NCBI RefSeq assembly: GCF_020736845.1
Contig: NZ_JAFFQR010000112.1
Location: 186,001-250,000 of the forward strand
Length of the DNA: 64,000 nt
From: Paenibacillus farraposensis
GTDB taxonomy: Bacteria; Bacillota; Bacilli; Paenibacillales; Paenibacillaceae
Direction: 5' to 3'
The notes under the pieces are model-generated. The model did not search any database. It was not told where the DNA came from and worked only from the letters and a program-made list of their open reading frames with translations. This document shows positions 9,480-16,989 of the stretch, in pieces (the first letter of the stretch is position 1; every line of letters begins with the position of its first letter). The position numbers and the translations under genes were made by a program.

Positions 9480-9742
9480 CAACAAATTTCAATGACGAGA
9501 ACGAGTAAGCTACATACACAGCGGATTTGCAGAGAGTTGGGGCAGGTGAAAGCCAACATTCCGAGGGTAGCCGAACGCCATCTCCGAGAAGCGGGCTGAA
9601 CCAGCAGTAAGCTCTGCCGCCTTTCCAGCGTTAACCGGAACACGTATTGATGGATACGTGGACAGAGTGTCATTTCGCATGGAATGAAACTAGGGTGGTA
9701 ACACGGGTATATACTCGTCCCTTTTACAGGGGCGGGTTTTTT
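9480..9742 (+). promoter_or_regulatory. T-box riboswitch leader, probable alanine specifier
   Basis: The leader contains the stem I elements (GAACGAGTAAG, GCAGAGAG, GGTGAAAGCC), the GGCTGAACC segment, and the T-box core AGGGTGGTAACACGG at 9692-9706. It then ends in a terminator (ACTCGTCCC paired with GGGGCGGGT and a T run, 9713-9740). Binding of an uncharged tRNA to the T-box would favour the antiterminator and turn on the aminotransferase 25 bp downstream. After the conserved GAA of stem I the sequence reads C-GCC-A, so GCC (Ala) is the best specifier candidate; ATC (Ile) two bases on is the alternative. Confidence 0.88.
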
Positions 9743-9767
9743 TGTTTTTTATAAGGAGGAAATCAAC

Positions 9768-10952
9768 ATGACGAACGTATCGACAGCATCATTTATAACT
9801 GATTTTTTAACTCCGGCAGTAAGGGAAATGCCGCCTTCAGGCATTCGCAAGTTTTTTGAATATCGTACGGGTCGAAAAGATATCGTCTCACTTGGCGTCG
9901 GTGAACCGGACTTTGTGACCCCTGAACACGTTAGACAGGCCTGTATCACAGCTCTCGAAAATGGAAAAACCTCATACACACCAAATGCCGGTCTTCCCGA
10001 GCTTCGTGAGGAAATTGCCGGATATCTCAATAACAGCTTTAACACGTCCTACAACCCGGTGAATGAAATCATGGTAACCATCGGCAGCAGTGAAGCGCTG
10101 GATTTGGCGCTGCGTGCCCTGATTGCAGAGCACGATGAAATACTCATTCCGGCTCCATGTTACATTTCATATGCGCCTATTACGTTCCTGAACGGAGGGC
10201 ATACCGTAACGGTCGAAACCTCTGCTGACCGGCAGTTCAAGCTGACAGCCGAAGCGCTCAAGGCCAAGCTGACCCCACGATCCAAGGTGCTTATTCTCTG
10301 TTACCCGAACAATCCGACAGGCGGGATTATGACCTATGAGGATTGGCTACCTATCGCTCGCCTGGTTGAGGAGCATAATCTGGTCGTCATATCCGACGAG
10401 ATTTATGCTGAACTGACCTACGGGCAGCAACATACAAGCTTCGCTGCTCTGCCGGGAATGAAGGAGCGGACACTGCTCATCAGCGGCTTTTCCAAAGCAT
10501 TTGCAATGACTGGCTGGAGGGTCGGTTATGTTTGCGGCCCGCAAGAGCTCATTGCTGCCATGCTGAAGATTCATCAATATACCGCCATGTGTGCTCCTAT
10601 TATCGGACAAATTGCAGCCATTGAATCCCTGCGCAACGGGCTGGAGGAAAAAGACCGCATGATGGAATCCTACAATCTGCGCAGAACATGGTTTGTTGAA
10701 GGCCTGCGTCAGACAGGCCTTCCATGTCATGAACCGAGCGGTGCCTTCTACGCTTTTCCTTCCATTGCGCACACAGGGTTAAGCTCAGAGCAGTTTGCCA
10801 AGCGGTTGCTGGAAGAAGAAGGAGTTATTACGGTTCCCGGTTCCACATTCGGACCGGGAGGCGAGGGCTTTATCCGCTGCTCGTACGCATCGTCGCGAGA
10901 ACAGCTGGAAATCGCTTTGGAGCGCATCGGCGTATTCTTGAAACGCCTCTAA
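9768..10952 (+). CDS. PLP-dependent class I/II aminotransferase (alanine-type or PatA-like)
   Basis: A 394-residue fold-type I aminotransferase. Visible hallmarks are SLGVGEPDF near residue 41, YPNNPTGG near 182, the DEIYAEL segment near 212, and the PLP-binding lysine in SGFSKAFAMTGWR near residue 243. It transfers an amino group between an amino acid and a 2-oxo acid in the cytoplasm. The T-box leader upstream ties expression to the charging of a specific tRNA; a GCC specifier would make it alanine synthesis or balance. AAGGAGG precedes the ATG. Substrate is not fixed by sequence; aspartate or aromatic substrates are possible in this family. Confidence 0.88.
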   Translation: MTNVSTASFITDFLTPAVREMPPSGIRKFFEYRTGRKDIVSLGVGEPDFVTPEHVRQACITALENGKTSYTPNAGLPELREEIAGYLNNSFNTSYNPVNEIMVTIGSSEALDLALRALIAEHDEILIPAPCYISYAPITFLNGGHTVTVETSADRQFKLTAEALKAKLTPRSKVLILCYPNNPTGGIMTYEDWLPIARLVEEHNLVVISDEIYAELTYGQQHTSFAALPGMKERTLLISGFSKAFAMTGWRVGYVCGPQELIAAMLKIHQYTAMCAPIIGQIAAIESLRNGLEEKDRMMESYNLRRTWFVEGLRQTGLPCHEPSGAFYAFPSIAHTGLSSEQFAKRLLEEEGVITVPGSTFGPGGEGFIRCSYASSREQLEIALERIGVFLKRL

Positions 10953-10977
10953 CCAGCGTAAAGGCAGGACTTGCTGA

Positions 10978-11051
10978 GGCGAAACATCAGGCAGCAGCCG
11001 TGCTTTTTTTACCGATACATGCACGGTGTCTTACGCTACTGATGTTTCTCA
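10978..11051. repeat. Long imperfect hairpin downstream of the aminotransferase
   Basis: GAAACATCAG near 10981 pairs with CTGATGTTTC near 11039, and CCGTGC near 10998 pairs with GCACGG near 11020. A T7 run lies inside the outer arms, so the 5' part may act as a terminator. Confidence 0.45.
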
Positions 11052-11092
11052 CAGGTTCTGATTAAAAAAGACTGGCTAAATAGAAAGACAGG

Positions 11093-11683
11093 TTATGCAT
11101 GATTTTTGCGGCTGCCATATGCATAAAGAAAGCCGAGTCCTCCTATGACCAGAGCTGCAATAAAGATTAGCACCAGGTTGCTGTAATGAAACGCGTTTGC
11201 CTTGGTCACAGTCGGAAGCAGAGGGGAAGCAAGCCATGGTTTTGTCATCAAGCCGCCAACCGTGGCCACTCCAATCCCTTCGGCCAGAAAGCAGGCAAAA
11301 TTCAACAAGCCCATGCCCGAACCGGATTCCTCGGTACTCAAGGCTCCAGCTACGCTGGCGGATATGACAGTTTTCACAAACGAAAGTCCGCCGAATGTCA
11401 GAACCATGGTACCCGAAACAAGCCATGGCGTTTGATCCGGAAACAATGAGACAATCAAAAAGCTGGTGCCGATCATGCATAAGCCGAGCAGCATCGTGAA
11501 TGCCGTCCCTGATTTATCGACCAATATACCGCCGATGATTCCGAACAGAACCACACTGACTGTCCCGGGAAACAGGACGCCGATTCCGATCAGACTTGTC
11601 GCCAATTGATGGACCTCTTTCATCATATATGGAACCATGGATACATAACCAGCGACTGTTCCTAACAGCAGGCTGCCTGCCCC
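11093..11683 (-). pseudogene. MFS transporter, C-terminal half only
   Basis: The frame encodes the second half of a 12- to 14-segment major facilitator related to the TetA(L)/multidrug group: GTVAGYVSMVPYMMKEVHQL is followed by GIIGGILVDKSG, the motif A-like loop between segments, and four more membrane segments to the end. In-frame family sequence continues upstream of the first ATG (11638) to a stop at 11684-11686, and no N-terminal half precedes it; instead the next gene ends there. A working pump of this family is about 400-460 residues. It is therefore a truncated remnant. Its C-terminus is intact. Confidence 0.75.
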
Positions 11684-11709
11684 TTAACGATTCGTCACCA
11701 CAACATTTA

Positions 11710-12450
11710 TCACTTGATCGCAATGTAAATCAAAACAGGTTCATCCGGGCCACCATATACTTCAAAATCACCAGTATAGGTCCGCTCCGCTTGTCCCGTT
11801 ACCGCCCACTGCCAGATGGTCTGCCACACACCGATAACAGAAGCGGGCTCTTTTGATGCCTGAAAAACGGCATAACGCGCTGCCGGAATGACAAGCTCCT
11901 CCAGATCGTCAGGAGTCTGGAAATCCACAGCCGCTTCCTTTCCGATAAAAAAAGTATAGTCCCCCAAGGCTCCATTTTCATAATCGGTATAACAACCATA
12001 GACGGAAGCTTGTCCTTCATGACCTCTGATCCGGCCAGGCACATCTTCACTCCAAAAACGCCCCCACATCTTGGGAATGATCCCGCCGGATGTTTGTTCA
12101 TTGAGATTGTTCGTACGTGCTTTCAGCCCGACCAAACGAATAGCTCCCCGACATTCCTCCCGAATCGGCCCTTCCCCATGAAGCCGCGTATCCGCTGAAG
12201 AACGCCACCGCTTCAAGTTCGGCAGGTAATTGCGCAGCATCGTATCCGCCTCTTCTGCCTGCATCCCCTCCCTTACGAGGATAGGCACACACTGCTGAAT
12301 CATTTCCTCCATGGTCAAATCAGGTTGTACAAATACACCTTCCTTGTAACAATATTTGCAATACTCATCTGTTTTGGCATGCTGTGCATCTGTTCCATAT
12401 TGCTCCTCATGCTCCAGCGGCATACCGCAGCTTTGACATATTTTATCCAT
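11710..12450 (-). CDS. Zinc-ribbon protein with C-terminal GyrI-like effector-binding domain
   Basis: A 246-residue two-domain protein. The first ~45 residues form a zinc ribbon with CQSCGMPL and CKYCYKEG, the two Cys pairs that bind one zinc. The C-terminal ~150 residues resemble the AraC-type effector-binding (GyrI/Cass2-like) fold, with IPKMWGRFW and AARYAVFQA. The combination is common in Firmicutes and may sense a small molecule, but no reaction is established. A WYL regulator gene lies 106 bp upstream in the same orientation and may control it. AAGGGAG precedes the ATG. Confidence 0.78.
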   Translation of the reverse strand: MDKICQSCGMPLEHEEQYGTDAQHAKTDEYCKYCYKEGVFVQPDLTMEEMIQQCVPILVREGMQAEEADTMLRNYLPNLKRWRSSADTRLHGEGPIREECRGAIRLVGLKARTNNLNEQTSGGIIPKMWGRFWSEDVPGRIRGHEGQASVYGCYTDYENGALGDYTFFIGKEAAVDFQTPDDLEELVIPAARYAVFQASKEPASVIGVWQTIWQWAVTGQAERTYTGDFEVYGGPDEPVLIYIAIK

Positions 12451-12556
12451 TTCTGTTAAGCTCCCTTCGCTAACTGATATCTGATATGCAACCAGTATAA
12501 CGAAACAAACCTGACAGCTATCCGTCAGGTTTCGCTTGCTTTAATCCAGCATGTCC

Positions 12557-13510
12557 TTATATTTTCTGGTTATCCTCATAATTAGACGCAATACGCAACG
12601 CCATCTCCCGAATCTTGGCTCGCAAATGGGCTGGTTCTCTGACAATCACATCGGGTCCCAGGCTTAGAATAAATCCGTACACCCACGTATCTTCGGGAAA
12701 CGGGACTGAAACCGTATAGATTCCTTCCTCCTGCTCGTTTAATGCTTCCACACCAAACCAGTCCTCCGCCAGATGCCTGGATTTGCGGTTAAATTGTAAT
12801 ATAAACGGCTGTACGGCTCTGGACGCTGCCGTCCGGCCCTCATTCCATGGCAGCACCTCATAGGAAAGATCTCTGCGGGTAAAAGCCGTCTCGGTCACTA
12901 CAGGATTACTCATACGGGATAGCTTGAACAGACGGAACTGCTCCCTGCCGCGACAATAAGCGTACATAAACCATTGTTGCCCCTTCAAAACGAGCGTATG
13001 CGGTTCGACATTCCGCTCCGTGAGTGCTCCTTCCGCATTTCGATAGGTAAAAGCGATCGTATGTGCTTGGCTTATCGCTTCTTTTACCTTGATCAATTTG
13101 CTTTCCTGCGCAGCCTGATTTCCCCAGCCGGAGTGATCAACGATGAACTGAGTGGTGCGGACACGAAATTGCTCTTTTTCAGATGCTGGAACGATACTTT
13201 CAAATTTGTTAAGCAACTGCGACACATTCGGACCGCCGAGCGATGAGGACAAGCTCTGCAGCCCCATGACAATATCCTTGATATCATGATCTGTCAGTAT
13301 ACTGCGGTCCAGACGGTACCCTTCCATCAGGCCGATTCCTCCACCTGCTCCCTGAAAGGTCACCACCGGGACACCTGCCATGCTGATTGCTTCAATATCC
13401 CTATAGATCGTCCGGATCGAAACTTCATACAAATCGGCAAGTTCCTTCGCCTGTATTCTATTTTTTTGCAGCAGCAAAATGACGATAGAAAGCAATCGGT
13501 CAATTTTCAT
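12557..13510 (-). CDS. YafY-type HTH transcriptional regulator with WYL domain
   Basis: A 317-residue regulator. The N-terminal DeoR-like helix-turn-helix is clear (RIQAKELADLYEVSIRTIYR, residues ~17-36). A WYL domain follows in the middle (around residues 140-215, HTLVLKGQQWFMYAYCRGR), with a C-terminal extension (WVYGFILSLGPDVIVREP). WYL domains bind nucleic acid or small ligands and switch the DNA-binding part. The likely target is its own region or the zinc-ribbon gene downstream; this is inferred from position only. AAAGG lies upstream of the ATG. Confidence 0.87.
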   Translation of the reverse strand: MKIDRLLSIVILLLQKNRIQAKELADLYEVSIRTIYRDIEAISMAGVPVVTFQGAGGGIGLMEGYRLDRSILTDHDIKDIVMGLQSLSSSLGGPNVSQLLNKFESIVPASEKEQFRVRTTQFIVDHSGWGNQAAQESKLIKVKEAISQAHTIAFTYRNAEGALTERNVEPHTLVLKGQQWFMYAYCRGREQFRLFKLSRMSNPVVTETAFTRRDLSYEVLPWNEGRTAASRAVQPFILQFNRKSRHLAEDWFGVEALNEQEEGIYTVSVPFPEDTWVYGFILSLGPDVIVREPAHLRAKIREMALRIASNYEDNQKI

Positions 13511-13548
13511 TTTTCCAAGCCTTTCATTAAATTGAACACAATTTTTGT

Positions 13549-13756
13549 GCGCTAAATAAATATTTACATTAATGCCCGCTACGCGAACGGATCATTCCTT
13601 CGATCGCTGTTGCCTCTGAATTTCCTGAACTATTTTTTAAAGGGTGAAAATCCAAAAGCAAAGGCGAACGCTTACGCTTCTCCTGAACGATTCCGTCCTC
13701 TTCGCTACTTTTCAGCTATAGCATTACTATACTAATAGCAAAACTTAACTTCAGCA
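13549..13756. repeat. Dispersed repeat, copy 2 (MITE-like)
   Basis: About 208 bp resembling 4686-4869 in the same orientation. Shared blocks are ATCGCTGTTGCC, GAATTTCCTGAA and GCAAAGGCGA. The ends are more worn: GCTAAATAAATATTTACAT on the left and CTTAACTTCAGC on the right. It separates the WYL regulator from the integrase-like pseudogene. No coding capacity is seen. Confidence 0.65.
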
Positions 13757-13787
13757 TAATATAAAATCTATTACATCTATGGAGTTC

Positions 13788-14429
13788 TCATAGAATTTCA
13801 AATATTTTTGATCTTCTTATTTTCGAATCTAAATCTACATGTAATGAAATTCCTTGATCCTTTAAATATTGTTCTTTACAAGCTTTTATTATTTTATCCC
13901 CAACTTTAGTGAATTTCTCTATCGCCAATTGATTAATATTATTAGTCATCATTTGGACAATAGCATATTTTATTATTCCCGTTACATCCTGTCTTCCTGA
14001 TAACCGCTTTAACCAATACGTTACATAGTCAGTCTTAACCAAAAGTTCACAGCCTTCAAACTGTATAAATAATTCATTCACTTTAGCTAACTTTTCTCTC
14101 AATTCCATATAACTATTAAATTGGACAATCAAGCGTTTAGGCAATCTTATACATAATTCATCAATTTTAAATGAACCAAACGTACTGTTATAACTACTTA
14201 CTTGAATTTTAATTATTTCACGATAAGGAATTCCAGTTAATAGTATTAGTTTGATAATTAAACTTGGTATTCAGTCCCTTTACAAACTCATTTATATTTT
14301 TATCAGTCACATCCTTCGATTTTAAATAATCGTAAAAAATCATCAAGTCTTTATAATATCCTATGGATTTTTGGACTGATCCATTTCTTTAAAGAGTAAG
14401 AACTCTGTTACAGTTTCTTTAAAATTCAT
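13788..14429 (-). pseudogene. Frameshifted tyrosine-recombinase-like (integrase) gene
   Basis: Three frames read in succession give one protein-like series. First comes a start (MNFKETVTEFLLFKE), then a frame with KSIGYYKDLMIFYDYLKS and INEFVKGLN, like the core-binding domain of integrases. The third frame holds LILLTGIPYREIIKIQVSSY and then an open 118-codon stretch ending near 13788. The order and the LLTG.PYREIIKI segment fit a phage-type integrase fold. No convincing Arg-His-Arg-Tyr set is visible, so it may descend from an inactive integrase-like family. The segment is markedly AT-rich against its neighbours, suggesting acquired DNA. Confidence 0.6.
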
Positions 14430-14552
14430 CTTTATACTCCTTTATTTTTATGTCATTGAACTATTTTAACTGATTTACCACAATCTTCATAGAAATATTT
14501 TCCTTCATATTACTCTATCTCTTATCTAAAATGAATGTTGTTTCTCGAAATA

Positions 14553-14599
14553 AAAAACCTCAAGAATTCCATCCAGTTGGATAGAATGCCTGAGGTTTT
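14553..14599. terminator. Rho-independent terminator of fabF
   Basis: AAAACCTCA...TGAGGTTTT with an inner AATTC/GAAT and ATCC/GGAT stem, flanked by A and T runs. Confidence 0.8.
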
Positions 14600-14614
14600 A
14601 ATCACTCTTTACAC

Positions 14615-15853
14615 TTATGGCTCATAGCGCTTCATCACTATGGCCGCATTATGACCGCCGAAGCCGAAGGAATTGGATAACCCGATATTTAATGACGCCT
14701 TGCGCGCTTGGTGAGGCACATAATCCAGATCACAAGCCGGGTCTGGGTTGTCCAGGTGCATCGTGGGCGGTATAATGCCTTCCCGCAGGCTTTGTACTAG
14801 CGCAATCGCTTCGACGCCACCCGCAGCTCCCAGCATATGGCCTAACATGGACTTATTCGCGGTAATCGGAATTTGGTAGGCATAGTCGCCAAACAACTTG
14901 TGGATTGCAAGGGTCTCAGCTTTATCCCCCGGCAACGTACTCGTTGCATGGGCGCTGATCACGTCCACCTCTTCCGGAGTGATACGTGCAGAATGGAGGG
15001 CCGCTTTCATCGCCAGATAAGCTCCAGTTCCATCAGGATGCGGCGCAACCACATGATAGGCATCCGAGCTGGCTCCATAACCGATGATTTCCCCGTAAAT
15101 TTCCGCACCTCGCCCGATGGCATGCTCCAATGATTCCAACACCAGTATGCCTGCCCCCTCACTCATGACAAAGCCGTCCCGGTTCTGGTCGAACGGCCGG
15201 CTCGCAATCGCGGGCTCCTCATTGCGTGTTGACAGGGCAGTCGCATTGGAAAAGCTGGCCAAGGCTAACCGGGTAACCGCTGCTTCTGCTCCACCGGCAA
15301 ATATGATATCTGCATCCCCTGTACGGATGGTCCGAAACGCTTCTCCTATCGCGGTATTTCCGATAGAGCAAGCTGTAACGGGAGAAAGCGTAGGGCCCAT
15401 CGTTCCAAACGCGATGCTTATTTGAGCAGCAGCCATATTCGTGATCATCATCGGCACCAGTGTTGGGCTAACTCTGCCCGGACCACGGTTAAGCATCACT
15501 TCTACATTGTCTACCAACGTGTCCAAACCGCCGACTCCTGATCCCACATAGACCCCGACGCGCTCCAGATTGATATGATCCAGATCCAAAGCCGAATCCT
15601 TCAGCGCTTGCTCTGCCGCATACAATGCAAACTGAGTAAACCGATCCATTCGTCTGGCATCCTTACGCCCCCATCGCTGTTCTGCGTCAAAATCCTGTAC
15701 CAGCCCGGCGATTTGTGACTTCAAATCAGACACTTCGAATGTATCAATTTTACGTATACCTGAATTGCCTTTCAGCAAATTGTTCCAGAGCGTGTCCACT
15801 TCATTGCCCAGTGGCGAAACGACACCCATACCTGTAATCACTACTCTTTGCAT
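14615..15853 (-). CDS. fabF: Beta-ketoacyl-ACP synthase II (FabF-type)
   Basis: A 412-residue condensing enzyme that joins malonyl-ACP to a growing acyl-ACP in fatty acid synthesis. The catalytic triad is complete: Cys162 in TACSIG, His304 in AHATSTL and His341 in MLGHMLG. The usual HGTSTP motif reads HATSTLPGD here, a mild variation. The gene stands alone and is not in a fab cluster, so it may be the housekeeping enzyme or a paralogue; it is divergent from an XRE-family regulator with an inverted-repeat operator in between. A terminator follows. Family assignment is firm. Confidence 0.92.
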   Translation of the reverse strand: MQRVVITGMGVVSPLGNEVDTLWNNLLKGNSGIRKIDTFEVSDLKSQIAGLVQDFDAEQRWGRKDARRMDRFTQFALYAAEQALKDSALDLDHINLERVGVYVGSGVGGLDTLVDNVEVMLNRGPGRVSPTLVPMMITNMAAAQISIAFGTMGPTLSPVTACSIGNTAIGEAFRTIRTGDADIIFAGGAEAAVTRLALASFSNATALSTRNEEPAIASRPFDQNRDGFVMSEGAGILVLESLEHAIGRGAEIYGEIIGYGASSDAYHVVAPHPDGTGAYLAMKAALHSARITPEEVDVISAHATSTLPGDKAETLAIHKLFGDYAYQIPITANKSMLGHMLGAAGGVEAIALVQSLREGIIPPTMHLDNPDPACDLDYVPHQARKASLNIGLSNSFGFGGHNAAIVMKRYEP

Positions 15854-15941
15854 AAGTTATTCATTCCTCCTGCTCGATAACTGACTTACAATCCTCATTT
15901 TACCCTTGATTTATCCTATTACAAGTTTTTATTTATCCTGG

Positions 15942-15970
15942 TATAATCAACACTACTATCGAGAGTGTTG
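15942..15970 (+). promoter_or_regulatory. Promoter -10 and overlapping inverted-repeat operator
   Basis: TATAAT lies at 15942-15947. Immediately after it CAACACT (15948-15954) and AGTGTTG (15964-15970) form a perfect seven-base inverted repeat. It lies between fabF and the XRE regulator, covering the expected transcription start of the latter, so autoregulation is plausible. Confidence 0.55.
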
Positions 15971-16015
15971 CACATGCTCAATTCTCGTTGACCTATGAAT
16001 GGAGTGAAAATATCT

Positions 16016-16855
16016 ATGAAAACGGAAGGACGCCTCGAGGCATTATCAGTTTTCCTTAAAACCAAAAGAGCCCGTATACACCCGCATATGGCTGGCCTTC
16101 CTCATGGATCGCGCCGCAGAACACCCGGCTTGCGCAGAGAAGAAGTTGCCCAGCTGGCTGGTGTGAGTACAACCTGGTACACCTGGCTGGAGCAGGGACG
16201 GGATATCAAGGTGTCCCCCTCCGTATTGGACGCCATTGCTGCCGCCTTGCAGCTAAACACGGATGAGCGCAAATATTTGTATGATTTGGCGCTTGAGGCC
16301 GGGTTCCACAGCCCGCCTGCTCCTGCAGAACAAGCGGTCATTTCCCCCTCATTGCAAAAGATCGTGCAGGAGCTGCGATACTGCCCTGCTATAATCTCAG
16401 ATCGGCGCTGCCATATTGTCGGCTGGAATGCCGCTGCAGCTCATGTTTTTATGGATTTTGCCGAGCTGCCGCATGAGCAGCGCAATATGATTGAACTGCT
16501 CTTTACCAAAAAGGAGTTTAAAAGCCTGGCGGTGAATTGGGAGCATTTTGTAAAAGGGTTTCTTGCTATTTTCCGTGCATATTACGGACAATACGTAGCA
16601 GACCCCTGGTATGCACAATTTATACAAAATATGAGCCAGGTCTACCCTGAATTTAACGAGCTTTGGAATCAGAGTGAAGTAAGCTCCGCCCCGGAGGTGC
16701 TCATTGAATTTCGTCATGCCAAGGTCGGCAAAATGTTGTTTGACCTAACCTCCCTGCAGGTACAGGGGGGCGCCGAGCTACGCTGCAGCATTTACACACC
16801 CAACGCGCAATCCACTACGGAAAGCAAACTCCAAAAGCTAATGGAGGGCAGCTAA
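16016..16855 (+). CDS. XRE-family HTH regulator with MmyB-like ligand domain
   Basis: A 279-residue regulator. An N-terminal helix-turn-helix (RREEVAQLAGVSTTWYTWLE, about residues 40-60) is followed by a C-terminal PAS-like MmyB domain (IISDRRCHIVGWNAAAAHVF onwards), which in relatives binds fatty-acid-like ligands. The ATG at 16016 is preferred over 15995 because GGAGTGA precedes it. It is divergent from fabF, and the operator between them suggests it may respond to and control lipid metabolism; that link is inference. Confidence 0.85.
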   Translation: MKTEGRLEALSVFLKTKRARIHPHMAGLPHGSRRRTPGLRREEVAQLAGVSTTWYTWLEQGRDIKVSPSVLDAIAAALQLNTDERKYLYDLALEAGFHSPPAPAEQAVISPSLQKIVQELRYCPAIISDRRCHIVGWNAAAAHVFMDFAELPHEQRNMIELLFTKKEFKSLAVNWEHFVKGFLAIFRAYYGQYVADPWYAQFIQNMSQVYPEFNELWNQSEVSSAPEVLIEFRHAKVGKMLFDLTSLQVQGGAELRCSIYTPNAQSTTESKLQKLMEGS

Positions 16856-16989
16856 ACGATTTCATCCCTCTTGTTATGAAGTTATCATTTTCCGTCCATA
16901 CTACATCTACGATCTGCGCAAAATAGATGCCATAGATGTGACAGAGCCAAGAGCTTCAACTGCGCTACTACCAGGAGGGAGGGATCATC

